NCBI GenBank assembly: GCA_020161935.1
Contig: JAIUNI010000001.1
Location: 1,054,001 to 1,118,000, forward strand
DNA from: Chloroflexota bacterium
GTDB taxonomy: Bacteria; Chloroflexota; Anaerolineae; Aggregatilineales; Phototrophicaceae
DNA length: 64,000 bases
Direction of reading: 5' to 3'
A program made the translations under genes and the position numbers. The notes beneath the pieces are model-generated. The model made no database searches. It was not told where the DNA came from and saw nothing but the letters and a program-made list of their open reading frames with translations. Shown here one piece after another: positions 56,429 to 64,000 of this stretch (its first letter is position 1; each line of letters begins with the position of its first letter).

Positions 56429-57629
56429 CAATGACATGCCCGTAATCCCCAGCACGCGATATGCACATATCGTGGGTTGGGGAATGGCTGTGCCAGAAAA
56501 AATACTGACCAATCAGGATCTTGAAGCGATTGTTGAAACCAGCGACGACTGGATTCAGTCACGCACCGGCATCAAAGAACGGCGCATCGCTGGCGAAACC
56601 GAGTCGACGGCGAGCTTAGGGCTAAAAGCAGCCCGTAAAGCGCTCGAAGTCGCCGATATTCTGCCAACCGATATTGATTTGATCGTGGTCGCTACCTCAA
56701 CGCCGGAAAACATTTTCCCCAGTACCGCCTCACTAATTCAAAATTGGCTGGGTGCTAATCGTGCGGGCGCGTTTGATCTCAGCGCAGCCTGTTCGGGCTT
56801 CGTCTATGGTGTTGATATGGCGGCTCAGGCGATCCGCTCCGGTAGTATGCAGGTCGCTGTCGTCATCGGTGCCGAAACCATGACTCGCGTCATGGATTGG
56901 CAAGATCGCGGGACGTGTATCTTATTTGGTGACGGTGCGGGCGCGGTTGTCCTAAAAGCCAGTGATGTGGAAGGCGGTGTTCTCTCTGCCATCTTGCGTT
57001 CCGATGGCTCTGGCGGCGATTTGTTAGGCATTCCAACCGTAGGCAGCGAAGACCTCTACCATTCCGATTTCTCGTCCAACGGTCACAAGATGCACAAGAT
57101 GCACATGAACGGCGGCGAAGTGTTCAAATTCGCCACGCGGGTCATTAAAGATAGTATCGAGCAGGCGCTCGTCAAAGCCAATATCAGCATCGAAGACTTG
57201 TCGCTCATCGTCCCACATCAGGCCAACGAACGCATCATCAAAGCGGCTGCCCGTTCCCTCAACGTCGACCCTGATATGTTCGTCCTGAATGTTGATCGCT
57301 ACGGCAATACCTCTGCCGCCTCAATCCCCATCGCACTGTGCGAAGCGATTGAGCAAAAGCGCATTAAGCCCGATGACTACGCCGCCTTCATTGGCTTTGG
57401 TGGGGGCTTAACGTGGGCATCGATGGTCATTAAGTGGACAGGCGCAAAAACCGCTGACACGCGAACCGGCCTCTCGATCAACCAGCAGCGCCGCCAGTTC
57501 AGCTATCTATCGGTCCGGGTACGCGCACAGTGGAAGCGGTTCAACCAGCGCTTACAAAACCTCGCCGACCGTATTAATCCGCGTCGTGGTCGCATTCGCC
57601 GTTTGCGTGATAAAGCCGATCAACTTTAG
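56412..57629 (+). CDS. fabH: Beta-ketoacyl-ACP synthase III with a basic C-terminal extension
   Basis: KAS III with catalytic Cys in SAACSGFVYG, His in VPHQANERII and Asn in YGNTSAAS. It starts fatty-acid synthesis from acetyl-CoA (or a branched starter) and malonyl-ACP. The core ends at GGGLTWASMVIKW, where the family normally stops (about 330-340 residues); here 63 more residues follow with 17 Lys/Arg, predicted helical. The start is either the ATG at 56412, overlapping fabF, or the ATG at 56436; neither has a clear ribosome site. A strong terminator follows. Confidence 0.93.
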   Translation: MVTPPNNDMPVIPSTRYAHIVGWGMAVPEKILTNQDLEAIVETSDDWIQSRTGIKERRIAGETESTASLGLKAARKALEVADILPTDIDLIVVATSTPENIFPSTASLIQNWLGANRAGAFDLSAACSGFVYGVDMAAQAIRSGSMQVAVVIGAETMTRVMDWQDRGTCILFGDGAGAVVLKASDVEGGVLSAILRSDGSGGDLLGIPTVGSEDLYHSDFSSNGHKMHKMHMNGGEVFKFATRVIKDSIEQALVKANISIEDLSLIVPHQANERIIKAAARSLNVDPDMFVLNVDRYGNTSAASIPIALCEAIEQKRIKPDDYAAFIGFGGGLTWASMVIKWTGAKTADTRTGLSINQQRRQFSYLSVRVRAQWKRFNQRLQNLADRINPRRGRIRRLRDKADQL

Positions 57630-57665
57630 GCAATAAAAAACCCGGCGCAGAACCGGGTTTTATTT
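57630..57665. terminator. Terminator between fabH and the Zn-peptidase gene
   Basis: AAACCCGG (57638-57645) pairs with CCGGGTTT (57653-57660), loop CGCAGAA, followed by TATTTT on the right and flanked by a run of A on the left. It can serve both converging genes. Confidence 0.88.
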
Positions 57666-57681
57666 TGCTTCTTGGTATCGC

Positions 57682-58386
57682 TTACCGTCGTCGGCCATTG
57701 GCGAGGCTGATGTAGTACAGCAAGTTCAGCAGTGCCGTTACAGCCGCCGCCACATAAGTCAGCGCTGCCGCCGTTAAAACCTGCCGCGAACCACCCGCAT
57801 CTTCCTCAGAAGTCATCAAGCCTGTCGACCGCAGCAGCCGCAGCCCGCGCATACTCGCGTCAATTTCAACCGGCAGGGTGAGCAGCATAAACGCCACTAC
57901 CACACCGTAAAACAGAATACCGAGTTCAAGGAAACCGGCCACGCGGAACAACAAACCAATCATAATCAGCGCATACGAAATCATTGGGCTGAACTGCATC
58001 GCTGGAACCAGAAAACTCCGAAGCTGAATGAGCAGCGACCTTTCCGCGTACTGCTGTGCATGTCCCAACTCGTGCGCCACTACTGCCATCGCCGCGACTG
58101 AAGGTGTGGTCGCCACTTCCTGCGACATGCGTACCACGTTCGAGGCCGGATCAAAATGATCGCTGCGAACACCCGCGACCCCTTCGAGTTGTACCCCTTG
58201 CAGCCCCGCCGACTGAATGATACGCCGCGCCGCTTGCTCACCCGTGAGTCCAGCACTGTTACGCACCTTCGTCCACTTACTGAACGCGCTCGACACTAAA
58301 AACTGGGCGACCAAAGAAAGCGCGATTGCCGGAATGAATACCAGCAAGAAATAGCTTGAGTTAAACAACCCACCAATCCCTACCAT
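57682..58386 (-). CDS. Membrane zinc metallopeptidase (YugP-like)
   Basis: A 234-residue membrane protein of the neutral zinc metallopeptidase type (Zn_peptidase_2, YugP). The zinc motif is VVAHELGHAQQY; hydrophobic segments lie at the N-terminus (SYFLLVFIPAIALSLVAQFL), in the centre (MISYALIMIGLLFRVAGFL) and at the C-terminus. GGAG 7 nt before the ATG at 58386 decides the start. Substrate unknown. Confidence 0.9.
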   Translation of the reverse strand: MVGIGGLFNSSYFLLVFIPAIALSLVAQFLVSSAFSKWTKVRNSAGLTGEQAARRIIQSAGLQGVQLEGVAGVRSDHFDPASNVVRMSQEVATTPSVAAMAVVAHELGHAQQYAERSLLIQLRSFLVPAMQFSPMISYALIMIGLLFRVAGFLELGILFYGVVVAFMLLTLPVEIDASMRGLRLLRSTGLMTSEEDAGGSRQVLTAAALTYVAAAVTALLNLLYYISLANGRRR

Positions 58387-58478
58387 AGAACAACTCCATT
58401 CTTGAGACAAACTACTGTAATTTTATACGCATTGGTGTAAGAGTTGTTTTAAACACTTGCTGAGTAGAATATGAGAAA

Positions 58479-59363
58479 CTACCCTCCGCCGAGCGTTTGC
58501 GTCAGCCCTTCCAGTGTATTCAGGTGTGCTGGCAGCAGCATATTATCGAGTAGGCGCGTGCTGCCCATCTTCACCACGAGCGACACCAAAAGCGGTCTCT
58601 CAGTAATCGCTTCAACCACGTTCAATGTTTCAGCATCCACGATGGATACATAGTCAAGTTCGGCCACAGCTTCGCTTGCAATCACTTCTGATATGACTAC
58701 ACGAATATCCTCTGCCGTGCGCTCACCCGCCTCATAGGCTTTGCTTGCCGACACCAGCGCACGCCGGATAACACTTGCCGCCGTGCGCTGCTCTGCCGAA
58801 AGATACACATTCCGCGAACTCATCGCCAGTCCATCCGCCTCACGTACCGTCGGGTAAACACGGATCGCTAACGGAAAGTTCAAGTCCCGCACCATGCGCT
58901 TGATGACAGCGACTTGCTGTGCATCCTTTTGCCCGAAATAAGCGCGCTGCGGCTGAACGAGGTTAAAGAGCTTTGCGACGACGGTTGCCACACCGCGAAA
59001 ATGCCCCGGTCGCCGGTCGCCCTCTAAACCTTGTGAAACAGTTTCAACCTCTATCCACGTTTGATAATTCGGTGGATAAATCAAATCCGGCGTAGGTGTA
59101 AACACCACATCAACCCCCGCCGCTTCAAGCATCGCTAGATCACGCGGTATGTCGCGAGGATACTTCGATAAATCCTCATTCTGTGCAAATTGGCTTGGGT
59201 TCACAAAGATGCTGGCGACGACATGCTCATTTTCGGCACGCGCTTGCTTAACCAGCGCGATATGCCCCGCGTGCAATGCGCCCATCGTCGGCACAAGTCC
59301 AACACTTCCACCCATGTGTTCCCGCGCCGCACGCAGCGCAGCGATATTATCAACAACCTTCAC
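58479..59363 (-). CDS. panC: Pantothenate synthetase
   Basis: A 294-residue PanC. GLVPTMGALHAGHIALVKQA holds the HxGH motif, FVNPSQF and EDLSKYPRD follow, and MSSRNVYLS is the KMSKS-like loop. It joins pantoate and beta-alanine using ATP. It lies 3 bp after panB in the pantothenate operon. Confidence 0.97.
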   Translation of the reverse strand: MKVVDNIAALRAAREHMGGSVGLVPTMGALHAGHIALVKQARAENEHVVASIFVNPSQFAQNEDLSKYPRDIPRDLAMLEAAGVDVVFTPTPDLIYPPNYQTWIEVETVSQGLEGDRRPGHFRGVATVVAKLFNLVQPQRAYFGQKDAQQVAVIKRMVRDLNFPLAIRVYPTVREADGLAMSSRNVYLSAEQRTAASVIRRALVSASKAYEAGERTAEDIRVVISEVIASEAVAELDYVSIVDAETLNVVEAITERPLLVSLVVKMGSTRLLDNMLLPAHLNTLEGLTQTLGGG

Positions 59364-59366
59364 AGC

Positions 59367-60206
59367 TTATCTCCACAAGCGCCGTATTTCGTCCAATATC
59401 TCATCACTCATGGTCGAACTGTTCTCAGCCGTTGGGAACTGCGCCCCTTTAACCTCATTCACGTAAGCCGTCAGCGCATCCTGCACAACCTGTCCGGCGT
59501 TGGCATATTGCTTGGAATGGCGCGGCCCAAACGAGGGGAACAAGCCAAGCAAGTCGTGGAACACCTGCACCTGCCCGCTGGTATGTGGCCCTGCCCCGAT
59601 GCCAATCGTCGGTATCTTCAGGCGGTTCGTGATCTCTTGCGCCAACTGCGTCGGTACAAGTTCGAGCACGACAGCAAAAGCGCCTGCATCTTGTACAGCC
59701 TGTGCGTCACACATCAACTGTTCAGCGGTATCTTTATCCTTACCCTGCACACGGAAGCCGCCAAACTGGTTCACGCTCTGCGGGGTCAAGCCAATATGTG
59801 CCATAACGGGAATACCCGCTTGCACCATCCGGTCAATCGTCGGTGCGATATACTCCCCGCCCTCGACCTTGATCGCCCCAACACCGCTTTCCTGCATCAA
59901 CCGCGCCGCGTTTTGCATCGCCTGTTCAATGCTCGCCTTGTAACTCATAAATGGCATATCACCAACGACAAGTGCCTTGCTCGTTGAACGCACAACAATT
60001 TGCGAATGATAGATAATATGGTCAAGCGTCACCGGAATAGTAGATTCATGTCCCTGTACCACCATCCCCATCGAATCCCCCACGAGCAGCATCGGCACAC
60101 CGGCTTGCTCGGCAAGAAAGGCACTCGTAGCGTCATACGCCGTGAGCATCGGAATGATCTCACCGGCGGCTTTCATCTTTTGGATATCACGTATTGTTAT
60201 CCGCAT
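59367..60206 (-). CDS. panB: 3-methyl-2-oxobutanoate hydroxymethyltransferase
   Basis: A 279-residue PanB. Metal ligands are in LVGDSMGMVVQG and VVGDMPFMSY, and the catalytic Glu region is IKVEGG; PTIGIGAGP is conserved. It makes ketopantoate from ketoisovalerate and methylene-tetrahydrofolate. Its first 20 bp overlap the upstream DUF2520 gene, so the two are coupled. Confidence 0.97.
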   Translation of the reverse strand: MRITIRDIQKMKAAGEIIPMLTAYDATSAFLAEQAGVPMLLVGDSMGMVVQGHESTIPVTLDHIIYHSQIVVRSTSKALVVGDMPFMSYKASIEQAMQNAARLMQESGVGAIKVEGGEYIAPTIDRMVQAGIPVMAHIGLTPQSVNQFGGFRVQGKDKDTAEQLMCDAQAVQDAGAFAVVLELVPTQLAQEITNRLKIPTIGIGAGPHTSGQVQVFHDLLGLFPSFGPRHSKQYANAGQVVQDALTAYVNEVKGAQFPTAENSSTMSDEILDEIRRLWR

Positions 60207-61074
60207 CGCCCATTGCCCTTCTTAAAATAGTTTTTATCGCTGTCGTATCCACACCCCGCGCTTCCACCAAAGGTAGAGTCTGTTCAGCCAAGCGCATATA
60301 TAAGTCCTGTAACTGCGTATCTTCTCCTCTCAGGGCTTCAAGATGTGCGGTTATGGTATTCACATCTCCGCGAAGCAGTGGCCCTGTTAAGGCATTCGGA
60401 ATACCCTGCGCCTCAATATTCCTCACCATTCCTGTTACGAGGGCATTTAACGCCTTGTCCGCTGCCGCCGAACTCGCCCCTGTTACCCCCAACAAACGTT
60501 GAGCGATGGCATATAACGTCACACCATAATTGCTCGCAAAGACCAGCGCACTGTGGTACAAAGCCTTCTTCCCCTCCGCGATGTAGATGACTTGCCCACT
60601 CAGCGCCCTGACAATGTCATCTAACCATTCGCGCAGCAGCTTATCCGATGCCTGAACCGCGAACGTGCTACCCGGTAATCGCAGCACGGAATCTTCTACG
60701 GTTGCGAAAGGGAAAGCCGGATGTAAGCACCCGATCATCGCACCTTGATCTGCGAGTGCGTGCAGCAGCGCCGCATCGTGCATCCCAGAAGTATGAACAA
60801 CCCCTTTGCCAGCCAGCGGCACATCATGGATTCCAGTCGCAACAGATTGAACGGCATCATCAGCTACAGTCAAAAACACAAGGTCACAATACAGCGCAAC
60901 CTCGCGCACCGATGCAGCCACTCGCGCCTCAACGCCGTTAGCCAAACCTTGTGCGTGGGGTGAATGACGGCTGTACACATAACCAACATCGTATCCGCGC
61001 TCATGCAATAGACGCGCTAAAGTCGTGCCAACTTTCCCGGCACCAACAAATCCGAGGCTTGGTTTTGCGCTCAT
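60187..61074 (-). CDS. Rossmann/DUF2520 protein, candidate ketopantoate reductase
   Basis: A 295-residue protein with an N-terminal dinucleotide-binding motif (GFVGAGKVGTTLARLL) and a C-terminal DUF2520 helical domain (ALYHSALVFASNYGVTLY). The fold resembles ketopantoate reductase and other 6-phosphogluconate-dehydrogenase-like reductases. It overlaps panB and precedes panB-panC; no panE is seen here, and ketopantoate reduction is the missing step between PanB and PanC. A role in that step is inferred from context. Confidence 0.8.
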   Translation of the reverse strand: MSAKPSLGFVGAGKVGTTLARLLHERGYDVGYVYSRHSPHAQGLANGVEARVAASVREVALYCDLVFLTVADDAVQSVATGIHDVPLAGKGVVHTSGMHDAALLHALADQGAMIGCLHPAFPFATVEDSVLRLPGSTFAVQASDKLLREWLDDIVRALSGQVIYIAEGKKALYHSALVFASNYGVTLYAIAQRLLGVTGASSAAADKALNALVTGMVRNIEAQGIPNALTGPLLRGDVNTITAHLEALRGEDTQLQDLYMRLAEQTLPLVEARGVDTTAIKTILRRAMGDADNNT

Positions 61075-61083
61075 CGGATCATC

Positions 61084-61884
61084 TCATTGCGTGGTGATTG
61101 GTGTCGGGGTTGGAATCGGCAAACTAATGGTAATGTTCACCATACAGGCCGCCTTCAACGCATTTGTAATATCAAACACCGTCAACCGGAATTGATACGC
61201 TCCCGGGTCATAAAAAGACGGAACAAACTGCCCCAAATCACCGAGTTCGGTAACGGGTACTGTATATTCGCCTAAGACCACAAATTCGCCTTTGGTCGAC
61301 GGCCCGTTCAACTCGAACCGGTACGCTGAAAAGTTATCCGTAAACGCCACACCAACCACTCGCGTCGGGTTAAACACCAGCATACCGTTCCCCGGTATTT
61401 GCAACTGCGCTTGCGGGGTATCACACCCTTGCGCCGCCGGTGGGTTTGGCAGCAGCGTGCCAACAGGGGTTGCCGTTGGCACATCGGTTAACTGAATCAG
61501 ATTCGCGTTTGGATCATCCCCAATAATCACACCGCTCGAATCAATCGGGGATTGACCGAAATTAACATCCGGCGCGACCGGTGTTTGGAACGGCGGTTCA
61601 ATAGCAACCGAACTCTGCGATTCATCAACCGAGTTCGCCCGGATCGTTGGCGCGACGACATTTTGCACCCCGAATACAACCAGTCCCGCTTGCAGCAGCA
61701 GGATAAACCACGTAATCGAGTTCGCCCGTTGATAACGGTACATATCGCGTTCAAGTTCAAAATGGGTCGAGCGCAAGTTATATCCGGCATTCCGCCAGCG
61801 CTGGAACATCCAAAACATGACTGCACCGATAAGGATATACAGCCCGATTGCGATCTGCTCGATTAAGAAAATCACGCCACTCAT
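61084..61884 (-). CDS. Membrane protein with an Ig-like extracytoplasmic part
   Basis: A 266-residue protein. Two hydrophobic segments (QIAIGLYILIGAVMFWMF and TWFILLLQAGLVVFGV) anchor it; a Pro/Thr-rich linker leads to a beta-rich outer domain of about 110 residues (NGMLVFNPTRVVGVAFTDNF to CMVNITISL) ending TPTPITTQ. No enzyme motif. The start overlaps the stop of the phosphorylase gene as ATGA. Function unknown. Confidence 0.65.
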   Translation of the reverse strand: MSGVIFLIEQIAIGLYILIGAVMFWMFQRWRNAGYNLRSTHFELERDMYRYQRANSITWFILLLQAGLVVFGVQNVVAPTIRANSVDESQSSVAIEPPFQTPVAPDVNFGQSPIDSSGVIIGDDPNANLIQLTDVPTATPVGTLLPNPPAAQGCDTPQAQLQIPGNGMLVFNPTRVVGVAFTDNFSAYRFELNGPSTKGEFVVLGEYTVPVTELGDLGQFVPSFYDPGAYQFRLTVFDITNALKAACMVNITISLPIPTPTPITTQ

Positions 61885-62717
61885 AAAGAACGGATGACAC
61901 CTTTTAAGATAGTTGTCAGTCGGGGAACAATAACTTTGCCCGCGTCCAGTACTTCCTCATGGTTTGTTTCCGTATCTGTATCAACAGCATCAATACACTC
62001 GTTGGTAATACCAGAACACGCCATCACACTCATACCCGCGTGTCGGGCAACAAGAGATTCATGCACGGTAGACATACCAACAGCGTCCGCTCCAATCGTC
62101 CTCAGCATTCGGATTTCGGCAGGCGTTTCAAAATTCGGGCCAGAAAGGCAGGCATAAACCCCTTCATGCAGCTTAATATTCTCGTCAGCAGCCACTTTCT
62201 TGGCAGCGGTACGCATGTCTGCGTCATACGTATGCGCCATGCCGAGGAAGCGTGGGCCGATGCTCTCATCATTCGCTCCCATTAAGGGATTATTACCGAC
62301 CATACCGACAAAATTGATGTGATCATTCAGCAGCATCAAGTCCCCTGTGCGGTAGGCTTTATTGATGCCACCTGCCGCGTTTGTCAGGATCACCTTGCGA
62401 ACACCCAAGAAGTGCATCACGCGAATAGGGAACGTGACCTGTTCCATCGCGTACCCTTCATAAAAATGAGCGCGTCCCTGCTGGGCTAAAACAACCTTGC
62501 CCTCTAAATACCCAATCACCAGTTGACCGCTGTGTCCGACCACGGTAGATCGCGGCCAGCCGGGAATATCGGCATACGGAATAACAACACGGTCTTGAAG
62601 GGTATCCGCGAGGCCGCCAAGCCCTGAGCCGAGTACCAACCCTACAATCGGCTGTAATGAGGTTCGTTCACGAATAAGGACTACCGCTTTTTCATAATCT
62701 TGTTGTGTATACGTCAT
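61881..62717 (-). CDS. Purine-nucleoside phosphorylase (trimeric type)
   Basis: A 278-residue PNP of the trimeric (class I, PunA-like) type. GLVLGSGLGGLAD is the phosphate-binding start, GRAHFYEG and the nucleoside-binding NAAGGIN follow, and GPNFETPAEIRML and CSGITNECID complete the signature. It splits purine nucleosides with phosphate, in purine salvage. First gene of the run that continues through the membrane protein into the pantothenate genes. Confidence 0.95.
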   Translation of the reverse strand: MTYTQQDYEKAVVLIRERTSLQPIVGLVLGSGLGGLADTLQDRVVIPYADIPGWPRSTVVGHSGQLVIGYLEGKVVLAQQGRAHFYEGYAMEQVTFPIRVMHFLGVRKVILTNAAGGINKAYRTGDLMLLNDHINFVGMVGNNPLMGANDESIGPRFLGMAHTYDADMRTAAKKVAADENIKLHEGVYACLSGPNFETPAEIRMLRTIGADAVGMSTVHESLVARHAGMSVMACSGITNECIDAVDTDTETNHEEVLDAGKVIVPRLTTILKGVIRSL

Positions 62718-62897
62718 ATCTATCCAACTTCGTACGTGACCAAATAATCCACGCCATTATACCGCGTCTGGACAAACAGCGGCTATTCCTGAAAATCCAC
62801 CCACGATTGATAGGTTGAGTAGGTAAATAGTAACGGTGTTAGGCGAAAGGCAGCAATTTGAGTTATTATCAAATGGAGTTAATTGGAGATCGTTTAT

Positions 62898-63134
62898 ATG
62901 GATGTAGGGCATGATCGAGTGATTGCTCAATATGCCGAGGCATATCAAAAACTCTATAACCGCTTACCGCGCGACATTCAAAATTTGGACAATGGCTGGG
63001 TGATCGTCAATGGCGCTCGAATGCGTGTCAGCGAACTGGAATACTTAACCCTTCAACTCCAGCAAGAGATTAATCAGGATTTGCTCAAACGGCGCAATGT
63101 CGTCACACGCTTGCTCAAGTGGTTTAAGCAATAA
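62898..63134 (+). CDS. Small unknown protein, 78 residues
   Basis: A soluble, probably helical protein. GGAG about 9 nt before the ATG at 62898 supports the start (a TTG five codons upstream is less likely). The product carries LPRDIQNLDNGWVIVNGARM and ends RLLKWFKQ. No family is recognised. It diverges from the phosphorylase gene and precedes the channel gene on the same strand. Confidence 0.6.
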   Translation: MDVGHDRVIAQYAEAYQKLYNRLPRDIQNLDNGWVIVNGARMRVSELEYLTLQLQQEINQDLLKRRNVVTRLLKWFKQ

Positions 63135-63280
63135 CCCACCCTTTACCGCTCCAAAAGTTAGAAACCTGTTTGTCTTAAGCACAATTTCGCTCACTGTTTT
63201 GTCCGTTCGCGCGAAGCCTCCTATAATAGACAAACACTTCTGAACCACATAATCTCATAATCAACGGCTAGAGAAAACGA

Positions 63281-64000
63281 ATGGACTCCTTTAAGGAAAC
63301 GCAGCGTCAAATTCGTCTTGCGATTACCGCCTTCGCCATCATTATTCCCATCGGGGTCATCGGCTTTATCATCTTCGAGAAGTTTTCCCTTCTGGATTCA
63401 GTCTGGCTTACGGTCATCACCTTAGCCACGATTGGCTACGGTGACGTGGTAGCCAAAACGCCGGAAGGCCGCGTCTTTACCATATTCCTTATCTTATTCG
63501 GTTTAGGCGCAGTCGCTTACGGCCTACAGGCAACCGCCGCGTTCTTCCTCAGTCCCGCCGTTCGTGACCTGCGCCAGCGCCGCCGCGCCCAATGGGATAT
63601 CGACCACCTTGACCATCACTACATCATTTGCGGCGCAGGGAAATTGGTTGACGAAGCCATCAGTACCCTGCTTGAGAGCGAAAATTTGCGGCGCAAAGCC
63701 CAGCGCAGCTATATGGACTTTTTCCACAGCCACGAAACCTTGCTCGATCTCATCGTCGTTGTCACGCCGGACATCAAGTTCGCCGCCCATCTGCGCGAAA
63801 ATGGGGTGCGCGTCATCGAAGGCGATCCCACCAACGACGATGTTCTCATCCACGCAGGGGTTAGCCACGCCAGCAGTATGATGGTCATGCTCGATAACGA
63901 TACCGAGAGTTTGCTAACCGTTCTCACCGCCCGCAGCATTAACGCCCACATCGACATTACCGCCGCCGCGATTGATGATAATCTCGCCAAGAAAATGGTG
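63281..64000 (+). CDS. Two-TM potassium channel with TrkA-N/RCK domain (C-terminus beyond the window)
   Basis: The frame opens at the ATG at 63281 and is unbroken to the window end (240 codons). Two membrane helices (about 14-32 and 65-90) flank a pore loop with the selectivity filter TLATIGYGDV (TIGYGD at 50-55). A Rossmann-like RCK domain follows, starting YIICGAGKLVDEA (about 113), where the usual third glycine is replaced, and a segment GVRVIEGDPTNDDVL typical of TrkA-N. It should be a K+ channel gated by a cytoplasmic ligand. Confidence 0.92.
   Translation, partial: MDSFKETQRQIRLAITAFAIIIPIGVIGFIIFEKFSLLDSVWLTVITLATIGYGDVVAKTPEGRVFTIFLILFGLGAVAYGLQATAAFFLSPAVRDLRQRRRAQWDIDHLDHHYIICGAGKLVDEAISTLLESENLRRKAQRSYMDFFHSHETLLDLIVVVTPDIKFAAHLRENGVRVIEGDPTNDDVLIHAGVSHASSMMVMLDNDTESLLTVLTARSINAHIDITAAAIDDNLAKKMV

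Overview
The window looks like chromosomal DNA of a Chloroflexota bacterium, most likely Anaerolineae-like. This is inferred from the style of the genes: secreted proteins with Thr/Pro-rich linkers, a PknB-type kinase with an SH3 and Ig-like tail, a LysM/L,D-transpeptidase protein next to a TolB-like propeller protein and an M23 peptidase, and a Rex repressor beside an MreB-like gene. No rRNA gene is present, so the assignment is not proven. Most genes are on the minus strand and the DNA is densely packed, with many GTGA/ATGA stop-start overlaps.

Layout. 1-8.2 kb: cell-envelope genes (end of an S1-domain protein, a lipoprotein, a secreted protein with an internal duplication, an M23 peptidase, a TolB-like protein, a LysM-YkuD protein). 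8.2-13.9 kb: an HD-domain hydrolase, then a GC-richer, foreign-looking four-gene siderophore ABC importer (binding protein, two FecCD permeases, ATPase), then what looks like the C-terminal remnant of a large serine recombinase and a truncated, frameshifted second copy of the HD gene. A 13-bp direct repeat brackets this block. 14-20.5 kb: Ser/Thr kinase, aspartase/fumarase-family lyase, superoxide dismutase, two EamA exporters. 20.5-21.5 kb: a gene-free stretch with repeats. 21.5-29.4 kb: tandem solute-binding protein, nadD, obg, an NAD-dependent epimerase, a small membrane-anchored protein, a protein ending in a receiver domain, and an AAA ATPase.

29.4-33 kb is an accessory block: a winged-helix protein, a GC-rich non-coding stretch between two terminators, a tightly coupled three-gene cassette of unknown function (including a 42-codon gene), and an IS110-family transposase with a 247-bp leader that could encode a bridge RNA. 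33-37.3 kb: MBL-fold hydrolase, then the protein-quality-control operon tig-clpP-clpX and a tRNA-Leu; the trigger factor carries a striking His/Asp-rich insertion. 37.3-44.3 kb: a MacAB-like efflux operon with two adaptors, one ATPase and two permeases, followed by a GbsR/MarR regulator. 44.5-46.1 kb: rex and mreB, converging with overlapping stop codons. 46.2-50.8 kb: F1-ATPase genes alpha, gamma, beta, epsilon without delta or Fo genes.

51-64 kb: proC, an N-succinylamino-acid racemase/OSBS-type enzyme paired with a GNAT acyltransferase, an SDR protein, the fatty-acid genes fabF-fabH, a membrane Zn-peptidase, a pantothenate operon (a DUF2520 dehydrogenase-like protein, panB, panC) that shares its direction with a purine nucleoside phosphorylase and a membrane protein, a 78-residue protein, and the start of a TrkA-linked potassium channel. 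The most unusual items are the siderophore island with its duplicated HD gene, the trigger-factor metal-binding-like insert, and the IS110-linked cassette.
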